Below are positions 7,335-15,081 of a stretch of DNA of 21,731 nt, one piece after another (the first letter of the stretch is position 1; each line of letters starts with the position of its first letter). Made by a program: the position numbers and the translations under genes. Source of the stretch: DASYQV01 sp036005125 (GTDB lineage Bacteria > Acidobacteriota > Vicinamibacteria > Vicinamibacterales > UBA2999); assembly GCA_036005125.1 (NCBI GenBank), contig DASYQV010000123.1, positions 1-21,731 of the forward strand, in the 5' to 3' direction. The notes beneath the pieces are model-generated. The model saw only the letters and a list, made by a program, of their open reading frames with translations, was not told the DNA's origin and did no database searches.

Positions 7335-8068
7335 GGGCGTGACTCCGCCATTTCCGACTCGCGGCCCTTGCGCGCCATCCACCAGATCACCAGCGCGAAG
7401 GCGAGGGCCGCCGCCACGATTGTCCATCCGAACAGCACCAGCGTGCGGACGAGGATCGATTCGGTTTCGAGCTGCGCCTGGATGTCGAGCGGCTCACTTT
7501 TCAATCGTGCGGTGAGCGGCTGCTCCCACACGAGGATGTTCCCGCGCTCGACCGTGTGCGAGGGTGCATTGTGATACGGAATCCGGCTGGGCAGATGCAT
7601 CCGGAACGCGACGAGCTCGCGGCCGGTCCAGCCGACGTTGCCGACCGGCTTCCCGGCCGCGTTGCCGACAATCTGATGAAACTCGAACACATCGCCCTTT
7701 CGTGCGAACTGGTAGGTCGACCACGCCAATGGCGCCGCCTGCCTGAGCTCCTCGAGTGAGGCCGCATCCACGCGCACGTACACGAATCGGCGCCCATGGC
7801 GGCGCGAGCTGCTGACGCGGACGTCGACACCGGGCGCCTGGAACAGCGACCGGACGCGCGCACGATCGAATCGCGCACGGGGATTGACGTCGAGGTCCAC
7901 GCCGCGCAGTGCCACGAGCGCCGGCACCGAGGCGTTCACGTAGAGCGTTGCCGAGCCGTCAAGTGACAGGTAGAGCTCTTCTTCGTACTCGTATTCCGGC
8001 TTCAACACGCCGCCGCATCCGGTGGCGAGCATGGCGAGCGCAACCAGGACGAGCCGGCAAGCGCGCAT
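7331..8068 (-). CDS. Lipoprotein with C-terminal transmembrane anchor, unknown function
   Basis: A 245-residue predicted lipoprotein. The signal peptide ends with lipobox LATGC (lipidated Cys 18). The extracytoplasmic domain begins YEYEEELYLSLDGSATLYVN and reads as a beta-rich fold. A transmembrane helix (about 205-231) ends in a basic tail (MARKGRES), so the protein would be held in the membrane at both ends. I do not recognise the function; it resembles conserved hypothetical LppM-like proteins only loosely. The start at 8068 is preferred over the ATG at 8092. It gives an ideal signal peptide, and a TATCAT box ends 8 nt upstream. The reading frame stays open for hundreds of codons beyond this point, but that part is antisense to polA and not credible. 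The gene overlaps the downstream acetyltransferase by 4 bp. Confidence 0.8.
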   Translation of the reverse strand: MRACRLVLVALAMLATGCGGVLKPEYEYEEELYLSLDGSATLYVNASVPALVALRGVDLDVNPRARFDRARVRSLFQAPGVDVRVSSSRRHGRRFVYVRVDAASLEELRQAAPLAWSTYQFARKGDVFEFHQIVGNAAGKPVGNVGWTGRELVAFRMHLPSRIPYHNAPSHTVERGNILVWEQPLTARLKSEPLDIQAQLETESILVRTLVLFGWTIVAAALAFALVIWWMARKGRESEMAESRP

Positions 8069-8076
8069 AAACCTAA

Positions 8077-8086
8077 ATGATATCCT
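8077..8086. promoter_or_regulatory. Overlapping divergent -10 elements (lipoprotein / polA)
   Basis: ATGATATCCT contains TATCAT on the minus strand (8082-8077), ending 8 nt before the lipoprotein ATG. It also contains TATCCT on the plus strand (8081-8086), ending 6 nt before the polA ATG. The two share two bases around a GATATC core, the same geometry as at 1421-1430. Neither gene has a good Shine-Dalgarno site, which fits leaderless transcripts in both directions. Confidence 0.5.
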
Positions 8087-8092
8087 GACCAT

Positions 8093-10807
8093 ATGGCTCG
8101 GCCGACGCTGTTCCTGATCGACGGCAGCTCGCAGATGTACCGCGCCTATCACGCGTTCCGCGGGCGTGGCCTGTCGGATCTGCAGGGGCACACCACGCAT
8201 GCGGTCTACGTGTTCGTCACGATGCTTCGCAAGCTGATCAACGACCACCACCCGCAATACCTGGCGGCCTCCTTCGATCTCGCCGGCCCGACCTTTCGCG
8301 ATGAAATCTCGGCCGACTACAAGGCCACGCGCCGGGCCATGCCCGACGATCTCGTCGAGCAGATCAATTGGGTGCACGAGGCCTGCGAAGCGATGGGCGT
8401 TCCGATTCTGACCGCCGCCGGTTATGAAGCCGACGACGTCATCGGCACCGTCGCGATCAAGGCGGCGAGCGACGGCTTCCAGGTGGCGATCGTCTCGATC
8501 GACAAGGACTTCTTCCAGCTGGTGCACGACGGCATCCGCGTGTACGACCCGCGTGAGGACGGCGCCTGGTTCGACGAGGCCGGGGTGATCGAGAAATTCG
8601 GCGTGAAGCCCTCGCAGGTTGCCGACGTCCTCGCGCTCGTTGGCGACACGAGCGATAACGTTGCCGGCGTCCCCGGGGTCGGCAAGAAAGGGGCGACCGA
8701 TCTGATTGCGCAGTACGGCACCCTCGACACGCTCCTCGACAAGGCGGGCGAGCTGAAGCCGAAATATCGCGAGGCGCTCACCGCCCACCGGACCGATGCA
8801 CTGCAGAGCCGTGAACTGGTCACGATTCGAACGGACGTTCCGGTCGAGGTCGAGTTCGAGTCGCTCCGCTATCGCGGCGGGTCGCGCGAACGGTGCTACG
8901 AGCTCTTCACGCGGCTCGATTTCCGCTCTCTGAAGAACGAATACGCGCCGACCGCAGACTCGATTCAGAAAGACTACAAGCTCGTCCAGACCGTCGAGGA
9001 GCTCGACGCGCTCGTGGCGGAGCTCCGCGCAGCCGGCGAGTTCGCGCTGCGCGTCATTCCCGATCAGCCCCTGGCAATGCGTTCGGACATTGTCGGTCTC
9101 GCGTTCGCGACAGCGGATCGGCGGGCCCGGTACCTTCCGCTCGGCCACACAGCACCGGATGCGGGGACCGATCTGCTCGCCGCGGCGAGCGCCCCGCCAC
9201 CGGTTGCGCGAGAGCTCGCGTTCGAACGGCTCACACCGCTGCTCGCAGACGAGGGGATCCGAAAGGTCGGGCACGATCTCAAGTTCGACATGGTCGTTCT
9301 GGCGCGGCATGGCATCGCGCTTCGGGGCCTCGCGTTCGACTCGATGCTTGCGAGCTACCTGCTCGATGCCACACGGCCCGGCCATCCGCTCGAGGAAACC
9401 TCGCTCGAGCACCTTGGCTACAAAGCGCTGAACGAGGAAGACCTGTGCGGCCGCGGCGCCAAGGCGCTGCCGTTTGCCCGGTTGGCGCCTGATGTGGTGC
9501 TCAACTTCGCGGGCGAGCGCGCGGACCTTGCGCGGCAGCTTTCGAACCGGCTGGCCCCGCTGCTCGTGACCGACCAGCTCGAGCCGGTGTATCGGGACCT
9601 GGAGATGCCGCTCATACCCGTGCTTGCCGCCATCGAGCGCGCCGGCGTGCGCATCGACGGTCCGGCGCTGGCCGCGCAGTCGCAGCACATCGAGCGTGAG
9701 CTGGCTACCTATACCCGCCGGATCTACGAGCTTTCGGGCCAGGAGTTCAACGTGAACTCGCCCAAGCAGCTTGGGGAGATCCTGTTCGACAAGCTGAAGC
9801 TCCCGGCGCTGAAGAAAACGGGAAAGACGCGCTCGGCGTCAACCGCCGTCGAGGTGCTGGAAGAACTGGCGCTCACACACGAGCTGCCGCGCCTGATCCT
9901 CGAGTGGCGCGCCCTGCACAAGCTGAAGAGCACGTACATAGATGCGCTGCCCGTCCTCATTCATCCGGACACCGGGCGGGTCCACACCTGTTTCAACCAG
10001 GCGGTGGCGGCCACGGGGCGGTTGAGCAGCTCGGACCCGAACCTGCAGAACATCCCAATCCGGACCGAGCTCGGCCGCGAGATCCGCCGTGCGTTCGTCG
10101 CGGATCCGGGTCACGTGCTGATCTCGGCCGACTACTCGCAGATCGAGTTGCGCGTGCTCGCACACATGTCCGGCGACGAGACGCTGATCGAGGCGTTCCG
10201 CACCGGGGCCGACATTCACGACCGGACGGCGATGAAGGTATTCGGGCCGAACAGCGGGTTGGGCAAGCACGAGCTCCGGAGGCGCGCGAAGATCGTCAAC
10301 TACGCGCTCCTCTACGGCAAGACGGCATTCACGCTCGCCAAGGACATCAACGTCACGAAAGATGCGGCGCAGGAGTTCATCGACGCGTACTTCGCCGGCT
10401 TTCCGCGCGTGCGCGCGTTCATCGACCGCATCCTCGAGCAGGGGCGCGAGACCGGTGTGGTGAAGACGCTCTTCGGACGCCGGCGGCTCGTGCCGAATCT
10501 CACGAGCCGCAACTTCCAGATCCGCGCGCAGGCCGAGCGCGAAACGGTGAACATGCCGATTCAGGGGACGGCCGCCGACATCCTCAAGCTCGCGATGATC
10601 GATCTGCATCGCGAGTTGCCCGCCCGAGGCCTGCAGGCGAGGATGATTCTCACCGTGCACGACGAACTGCTCTTCGAGTGTTCCGCTGCGGAGGCCGAAG
10701 TCGCCGCCGAAACGATTCGCGAGCGGATGCAGGCTGCGGCGGCCCTGGCCGTTCCGCTGACGGTCGATATCGGCATCGCCGAGAACTGGCGGGATGCGAA
10801 GGGATAG
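8093..10807 (+). CDS. polA: DNA polymerase I
   Basis: Gap-filling and primer-removing repair polymerase, 904 residues, full length. The 5' nuclease domain (about 1-290) is intact, with FLIDGSSQMYRAYHAF, GYEADDVIG, SIDKDF and GDTSDNVAGVPGVGKK. The 3'-5' exonuclease domain (about 300-500) is present in fold but lacks three of four metal ligands. E. coli D355, E357 and D501 correspond to Arg 320, Ile 322 and Arg 476, and Tyr 497 is Phe 472; only D424 is kept (Asp 399). Proofreading is therefore probably lost. The polymerase domain has motif A SADYSQIELR (Asp 680), motif B with Lys 733 and Tyr 737, and motif C VHDE (856-858). Tyr 737 replaces the Phe 762 of E. coli, and GKTAF replaces the common GMSAF. 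A constant 25-residue offset to E. coli supports these alignments. A TATCCT box 6 nt upstream suggests a leaderless mRNA. Confidence 0.97.
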   Translation: MARPTLFLIDGSSQMYRAYHAFRGRGLSDLQGHTTHAVYVFVTMLRKLINDHHPQYLAASFDLAGPTFRDEISADYKATRRAMPDDLVEQINWVHEACEAMGVPILTAAGYEADDVIGTVAIKAASDGFQVAIVSIDKDFFQLVHDGIRVYDPREDGAWFDEAGVIEKFGVKPSQVADVLALVGDTSDNVAGVPGVGKKGATDLIAQYGTLDTLLDKAGELKPKYREALTAHRTDALQSRELVTIRTDVPVEVEFESLRYRGGSRERCYELFTRLDFRSLKNEYAPTADSIQKDYKLVQTVEELDALVAELRAAGEFALRVIPDQPLAMRSDIVGLAFATADRRARYLPLGHTAPDAGTDLLAAASAPPPVARELAFERLTPLLADEGIRKVGHDLKFDMVVLARHGIALRGLAFDSMLASYLLDATRPGHPLEETSLEHLGYKALNEEDLCGRGAKALPFARLAPDVVLNFAGERADLARQLSNRLAPLLVTDQLEPVYRDLEMPLIPVLAAIERAGVRIDGPALAAQSQHIERELATYTRRIYELSGQEFNVNSPKQLGEILFDKLKLPALKKTGKTRSASTAVEVLEELALTHELPRLILEWRALHKLKSTYIDALPVLIHPDTGRVHTCFNQAVAATGRLSSSDPNLQNIPIRTELGREIRRAFVADPGHVLISADYSQIELRVLAHMSGDETLIEAFRTGADIHDRTAMKVFGPNSGLGKHELRRRAKIVNYALLYGKTAFTLAKDINVTKDAAQEFIDAYFAGFPRVRAFIDRILEQGRETGVVKTLFGRRRLVPNLTSRNFQIRAQAERETVNMPIQGTAADILKLAMIDLHRELPARGLQARMILTVHDELLFECSAAEAEVAAETIRERMQAAAALAVPLTVDIGIAENWRDAKG

Positions 10808-10810
10808 ACG

Positions 10811-11083
10811 CAGGCGTCGGGCTACGGGCCTGAGGCTTGACTCTAGTGAGGGCTCGGGGAACCCCCACGCGATCTTTCGCGCCAGCTGCCCTATCTGTCC
10901 TCCGTCGGTCCGCATGGTTGCGATCACGCTCGAACCAGCGAGGTCCTGCCATGAAAGGTAACGGCCACGCACGCGAGCCTGCGCGCTCACCGTATTGATG
11001 GGGCGCGTTGTGCCCCTGATACCTCGAACCCGATGCCTCCAGAACTAAGACAGCCCTGATTCCCGAGGCCTGATTCCTGATGC
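10811..11083. repeat. Inverted heptamer-repeat locus (unit cctgatt) between polA and DUF2339 gene
   Basis: The 283-bp gap between convergent polA and the DUF2339 gene is bounded by 7-nt-period arms. The left arm (10811-10838) reads CAGGCGT CGGGCTA then CGGGCCT GAGGCTT. The right arm has two blocks: 11015-11042 (CCTGATA CCTCGAA, CCCGATG CCTCCAG) and 11055-11083 (CCTGATT CCCGAGG, CCTGATT CCTGATG). The right units are close to the complement of the left ones. Between them, about 10845-11010 is unique sequence with small hairpins (GGGGAACCCC; GCGATCTTTCGC) and no gene I can support. The arms reach within 7 bp of the DUF2339 stop codon. Confidence 0.78.
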
Positions 11084-11090
11084 CTTCAGT

Positions 11091-13217
11091 TCAATTGCTC
11101 TCCTGCCCGAGGCGCGCGCGCTGGTAGAGGAACGACACGAGAAGGAGAATCCCTCCGACGAGGAGAAAGCCGGCCACGCGGTACATGCCACCAAGCGTTT
11201 CCAGGTCGACGACGAAGACCTTCCCCACGGTCAACGCGAACAGCGCGATCGCGAAGTAGCGGATCGGGGCATAGTGCCGCCGCATGCCGACGACGATTAA
11301 CAGCGCCGCGTACGCGGCCCAGGCCGCCGACAACATCAGCTCGCGCGCCAGGCCGGCCTGCGGCGCCCTCGTCTCGCGGACCTGCCAATACGACACGATC
11401 TCCATCGAGATCAGCATGACCGTCAGCGCGCTTGCCCCCACCAGCGCGGCGGCGCGCTCGCGGCCGCGGGCAATGCGGCCGCCATCCCGATCGCTGCGCT
11501 GAATCCACGCGACTGCGTACAATACGCCGATGACGAAAAATCCCGAGAGCGCGCGGGCGTTGAGCACTGGAACGAATGCCGTCGACGTCTCCTGCAGGTC
11601 CGGCTGCAGCCAGCGCAACACGGCAACCACCAGGAGAATCCAGCCGCCGGCGCGTACCCACTCACGCCCGGTCCGCGACGCAATCCAGATCGCGACCGCC
11701 CCCTCCGCCGCCCACATCACGAGCGCCCACGGCCCGTCGAACTGCACGGCGACGGCAACCGCCAAGAGCGTGAGCGCCACACCGGTCCAGTGGAGTGCCG
11801 CACTCTGATTGACCCGCCACGTCGAGGCGGACACGCCGCCGTGCATCACGGCGAGCCCGGCGGCGATCGCCGCCATCTGCCAGGGCTGCGTGACGTGGAG
11901 CAGCGCCTCGAAGAGCCCGCCGAAGACACCAACACCGTTCGCGTGGATGAGCGCCACGTCGGATCGCGCCAAATCCTTCCGCTCGCGCGCGACGCGGATC
12001 TGCGCCACGAGGTGCACGGCCGCGACCGCCATCACGGTCGTGACCGATCCGACAATCCATGACTGCGAACGGTGCGTCTCGATCCAGTGCGACAACGGCA
12101 GCGCGACGGCTACCCATGCAATCAACCGCAGCGCGGCATGATCGAACCGCAGCGCCATGACCACGGCGGCAACGGTCACGGCGATGAGATAGACAGGGAA
12201 CGCGACCCCATGAGCCTCGAGAATCGCAACGGATGCCATGTGATAGACCGCGGGCGCGACGAGCAGCGCGCCGCTCACGAACCCCGCCCCTGGGTGCGTC
12301 GAGTGCCGGTTCTCGCGCAGGATCGCGAGAAACATCCCGCAGTACAGCGTGAGGAACAGCTCGGTCGCGAGATACCGGTCCGGCGTGTAGAAGCGCTCGG
12401 CCCACGCGGCAACGGAGAACGCCGTCAGCGCGAGGCTGACGAGGTTCAACCACGGCCAGCCCCGCCGGCGCGCCAGATACATCGTGGCCGCGACGAGCAA
12501 CGCGTCGTAGGAAAACAGCGTGAGCTGCGCGTCCTCGCGTCCGCCGACGAGGAATGGAGTGAGAAACCCGCCGCACACCGCCATGAGCGCGAGCGGCAGC
12601 GACGCTTCACGATCCGCGAGGACGGCAGCCGCGATCGTGATCGCCACGAGCAGGACGAACGCGGGCCCCCGATCGAGCAGACCGTAAAAGGCGAGCGCCG
12701 CATAGACCGAGAGATAGAGCGCGGCGATGCCGCCTCCCGACAGGAACAGCCCGTAGGCGCGATAGTCTCCGGCCGCGAGCCGGCGACCCAGCACGAGCAG
12801 CGACACGCCGAGCGCGCCGCCGAGACCAACCCGCACGACCGGCGGCATCCACTCGTTTTCGAAGGCGTACACCAGGAAGAACGAGACGCCGAGGAGGAGC
12901 ACGATCATGCCCGCATAGAGCAGGAGGCGCCCACCAATCCGACGCTCGAGCGCTTCGACGTTCTCTTCCGTTACGAGCGGCGCGAAAACAGGCGACGGCG
13001 GTGTCTGCGGGACGGGCTCCTGTTTCGGCTGCGGCGCATCGAGAGACGGCCGAGATGCGAGCTCCCGCTCGACAGCGGCCAGCCGTTTGGCGAGCCGCGC
13101 GACGTCGGCCTGCGCGCGTGACACGCGCCGAATCGCGACGATCGGCAGCGCCACGGCGACCAAGAGTGCAACCGCCGTGAAGAACAGCGCGATGACGAGC
13201 CCGACGATATCAACCAC
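11091..13217 (-). CDS. DUF2339 multi-pass membrane protein
   Basis: A 708-residue polytopic inner-membrane protein of unknown function. The N-terminus has one membrane helix (about 5-28), a short coiled-coil-like charged stretch (VARLAKRLAAVERELASR), a Pro-rich linker (about 57-80), and then about twenty hydrophobic helices. The segment VEALERRIGGRLLLYAG followed by GVSFFLVYAFE is a characteristic entry to the DUF2339 region. RAYGLFLSGGGIAALYLSVY is also typical of the family. The start is GTG at 13217 with GAGG 4 nt upstream. It diverges from the secreted protein at 13328. The family is widespread but uncharacterised; nothing in the neighbours suggests a substrate. Confidence 0.85.
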   Translation of the reverse strand: MVDIVGLVIALFFTAVALLVAVALPIVAIRRVSRAQADVARLAKRLAAVERELASRPSLDAPQPKQEPVPQTPPSPVFAPLVTEENVEALERRIGGRLLLYAGMIVLLLGVSFFLVYAFENEWMPPVVRVGLGGALGVSLLVLGRRLAAGDYRAYGLFLSGGGIAALYLSVYAALAFYGLLDRGPAFVLLVAITIAAAVLADREASLPLALMAVCGGFLTPFLVGGREDAQLTLFSYDALLVAATMYLARRRGWPWLNLVSLALTAFSVAAWAERFYTPDRYLATELFLTLYCGMFLAILRENRHSTHPGAGFVSGALLVAPAVYHMASVAILEAHGVAFPVYLIAVTVAAVVMALRFDHAALRLIAWVAVALPLSHWIETHRSQSWIVGSVTTVMAVAAVHLVAQIRVARERKDLARSDVALIHANGVGVFGGLFEALLHVTQPWQMAAIAAGLAVMHGGVSASTWRVNQSAALHWTGVALTLLAVAVAVQFDGPWALVMWAAEGAVAIWIASRTGREWVRAGGWILLVVAVLRWLQPDLQETSTAFVPVLNARALSGFFVIGVLYAVAWIQRSDRDGGRIARGRERAAALVGASALTVMLISMEIVSYWQVRETRAPQAGLARELMLSAAWAAYAALLIVVGMRRHYAPIRYFAIALFALTVGKVFVVDLETLGGMYRVAGFLLVGGILLLVSFLYQRARLGQESN

Positions 13218-13241
13218 GTCACCTCGGCCGCAGTCCGTTGT

Positions 13242-13286
13242 GCGGGCACCAACGAGGGCAGAGCCCTCGACGGGTGCGGCGCCCGC
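13242..13286. other. Nested hairpin in the divergent intergenic region
   Basis: An outer stem GCGGGC (13242-13247) / GCCCGC (13281-13286) encloses a perfect inner hairpin CGAGGGC-AGA-GCCCTCG (13253-13269). It lies in the 110-bp gap between the divergent DUF2339 and secreted-protein genes, so it would be in a 5' leader on either strand or act as a DNA element. A second, weaker inverted pair GGTAC/GTACC follows at 13301-13319. Its role is unknown; a REP-like unit or leader structure are options. Confidence 0.5.
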
Positions 13287-13327
13287 TCAGCTTGAACACG
13301 GGTACCGCGCCGCCGTACCGTTGGCGT

Positions 13328-14053
13328 ATGCGGTTCCTCCTCTCACGTCTGTTCCTCTCGATCGTCGCGGCGATTGTCACCGTGGTGCTCGTGGCCAGAG
13401 GGCTGACGCACGAGGAGGCCCACGAGAGCGGTGCAATCGGGACGACCGGAGCCTCCGACGTTCTCGACGCCGAAGACACAACGGGCATCGATCTTCCCGA
13501 CATCATACTGTTCGCCGCCGATGCGCCCGTCCGTAAAGGTGCCTGGGTCATCGTTGCGGATTCGACAGCCGCCGGCGGCAGGCGGCTGTCACACCCCGAC
13601 GCGGGAGCCCCGAAGCTGAACGCACCGCTTGCCGCGCCGACGCATTACTTCGAGCTGACGTTCGCGGCCGAGTCTGGAATTCCGTACCGGCTGTGGTTTC
13701 GCGGCCAGGCCGAAAACAACGACTTGAGCAACGATTCGGCGTACGTTCAGTTCTCGGACAGCGTCACCTCCTCCGGCGCACCGGCGTACCGCATCGGCAC
13801 CGAGACGGCGATGGCCTTCACGGTCGAAGATTGCAACCACTGCGGCGTCTCCGGGTGGGGCTGGCAGGACAATGGCTACGGTGAGGGCGTGCTCGGCCCC
13901 GAAATTTTTTTCGAGAGTGGGGGCACACATACCATCCGTGTGCAGACGCGGGAGGATGGGCTCTCAATCGATCAAATCGTGCTATCTCCCTTCACATATC
14001 TCGACCGGGCGCCGGGCGCGACGAAAGACGACAGGACAATCCTCAAAAGATAG
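13328..14053 (+). CDS. Secreted protein with carbohydrate-binding-like jelly-roll domain
   Basis: A 241-residue exported or N-terminally anchored protein. Residues 1-24 form a signal peptide or signal anchor. The rest (about 55-225) is a single beta-rich domain. It contains DIILFAADAP, YFELTFAAESGIPYRLWFRG, SAYVQFSDSVTSSG, EDCNHCGVSGWGWQDNGYG and THTIRVQTREDGLSIDQIVL. The last phrase and overall layout resemble carbohydrate-binding module (CBM6/35-like) jelly rolls. In my recollection this domain recurs in large acidobacterial and Chloroflexi surface proteins. Here it stands alone without a catalytic partner, so ligand binding at the cell surface is the most one can infer. The Cys pair may form a disulfide. 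The start at 13328 is chosen for the signal sequence; no Shine-Dalgarno site is visible. Confidence 0.72.
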   Translation: MRFLLSRLFLSIVAAIVTVVLVARGLTHEEAHESGAIGTTGASDVLDAEDTTGIDLPDIILFAADAPVRKGAWVIVADSTAAGGRRLSHPDAGAPKLNAPLAAPTHYFELTFAAESGIPYRLWFRGQAENNDLSNDSAYVQFSDSVTSSGAPAYRIGTETAMAFTVEDCNHCGVSGWGWQDNGYGEGVLGPEIFFESGGTHTIRVQTREDGLSIDQIVLSPFTYLDRAPGATKDDRTILKR

Positions 14054-14060
14054 ATGTCAT

Positions 14061-14140
14061 TCTTGATTCTTGATTCTTGATTTGGCCCAGGTGCTGCGCG
14101 AGTCTTCAAATCATGAATCATGAATCAAGAATCATGAATG
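14061..14140. repeat. Inverted heptamer-repeat locus (unit attcttg) between convergent genes
   Basis: The gap between the secreted-protein stop (14053) and the TPR-protein stop (14144) holds a left arm with about three ATTCTTG units. The right arm (about 14105-14140) has the complementary units AATCATG, AATCATG, AATCAAG, AATCATG. The centre, about 14082-14104, is GC-rich and unique. The arms can form an AT-rich imperfect hairpin on either strand, and the array ends only a few bases from the TPR-protein stop codon. Confidence 0.88.
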
Positions 14141-14143
14141 GAC

Positions 14144-14986
14144 TCATTTCCACTGCTGCTTGATGAGATCCCACTCTTCGATGAGCGTGGATGCGATCTT
14201 CTGTTGATCGAGACCGGTGGCCGCCTGCATCCGCGCCCGCTCGGGGATGAGCGCCTGCGTCACGAGACGGTCGAGATCCGTCCGCACCGATGAAGATGTC
14301 TCGGGACTGAGGCTCGCGCGCACCCACCCCGCAACGGCGGCGTCCCACGCGCGGTCGAAATCGCCGGCGCCGCGTGCGGCCACGGCAAGCCAGTAGCTGG
14401 CCGCCGGGTTGCCGGCATCCCGCCGGAGCTCTTTCTCCATGCGCACGGCAATCCGCTGATAGACCGGAGCGCGCCGCTCGAGCGGACGCGTCTGCGCCTC
14501 GCGCGCCAACGCGCTCGCCCACCAGTCGAGGAGCAGGAGTCGTCCTTTGGGGGAGAGCAGGCTGGCCTGCGCGAGCGCTGTATCGAACAGTTCCGCCGCG
14601 GCACCGAACGCCTCGCCGAGGAAGAGTGACTGGCCGAGACCGACGAGCAGATCCACACGGTCGCGCGGGCTCAATGCGGCGGGGCGGACGGCGGCAAGCG
14701 CCTCCCGGGCGGAGGCGAGATCGGCGACGTCCGCGCGCTGGCGATAGCGCTCGAGATGCGCCCGTCCCAGGACAAGGGCAGCCGCGTCGGCACCCGGGAC
14801 CTGCCGGCGCGCCTCAGTGGCCGCCAGAATCGCGCCATCATAGTCTGACGAGTTGTACAAGGTGCGCGCACGGGCAAGCGCTGGCGGCTCGGCGGCGTTG
14901 ACTGGCAACACCAGCATCGACATGAGCACACCTAGCAGACCGGCCTTCGTCCGACGGCGCCTCCCTCTCTCCATCCGATCGCGCAT
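14144..14986 (-). CDS. Exported TPR-like helical repeat protein
   Basis: A 280-residue protein with a basic N-region (MRDRMERGRRRRTK), a hydrophobic core and an AA-E cleavage pattern (VNAAEPP), typical of a signal peptide. The mature part is alanine-rich and helical, with tetratricopeptide-like pairs: ALARARTLYNSSDYDGAILA, ALVLGRAHLERYRQ, LVGLGQSLFLGEAFGAAAEL, SYWLAVAARGAGDFDRAWDA. Such proteins usually scaffold other proteins in the periplasm or outer envelope; the partner is unknown. The start at 14986 is supported by an extended -10-like element ending 6 nt upstream. ATG 14974 would also keep the signal peptide. It diverges from the poly(A) polymerase gene and converges on the secreted-protein gene. 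Confidence 0.75.
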   Translation of the reverse strand: MRDRMERGRRRRTKAGLLGVLMSMLVLPVNAAEPPALARARTLYNSSDYDGAILAATEARRQVPGADAAALVLGRAHLERYRQRADVADLASAREALAAVRPAALSPRDRVDLLVGLGQSLFLGEAFGAAAELFDTALAQASLLSPKGRLLLLDWWASALAREAQTRPLERRAPVYQRIAVRMEKELRRDAGNPAASYWLAVAARGAGDFDRAWDAAVAGWVRASLSPETSSSVRTDLDRLVTQALIPERARMQAATGLDQQKIASTLIEEWDLIKQQWK

Positions 14987-14992
14987 TCCCGC

Positions 14993-15001
14993 ATCGTAGC
15001 A
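14993..15001 (-). promoter_or_regulatory. Extended -10-like element for the TPR-protein gene
   Basis: On the minus strand the sequence is TGCTACGAT, a TG-extended -10 variant ending 6 nt before the ATG at 14986. It is almost identical to the element for the divergent gene at 15065-15073, which strengthens both calls. Confidence 0.42.
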
Positions 15002-15064
15002 CAGCGGACCAATCCGGTAAGTTGTTGATTCAGCACGAGTTGACTGGGCAGTCGCAAATACCTT

Positions 15065-15073
15065 TGCTACAAT
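15065..15073 (+). promoter_or_regulatory. Extended -10 element for pcnB-like gene
   Basis: TGCTACAAT is an extended -10 (TGn plus TACAAT, 5 of 6 matches) ending 8 nt before the ATG at 15082. A TTGACT occurs at 15040-15045, but the 22-nt spacing is too long for a normal -35. The predicted transcript would begin at or next to the start codon. Confidence 0.5.
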
Positions 15074-15081
15074 GCCTGCCA

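Noticed and set aside
8069..9688. Long upstream extension of the lipoprotein frame
   Set aside because: It is antisense to the 5' part of polA. The signal peptide with lipobox begins at 8068, with a promoter-like box just upstream.
9839..10990. A 383-codon minus-strand frame over the 3' part of polA and the following gap
   Set aside because: Mostly antisense to conserved polymerase motifs. The first 60 codons lie in the intergenic region but show no recognisable domain.
12072..13121. A 349-codon plus-strand frame
   Set aside because: Antisense to the DUF2339 gene, highly charged and without family resemblance.
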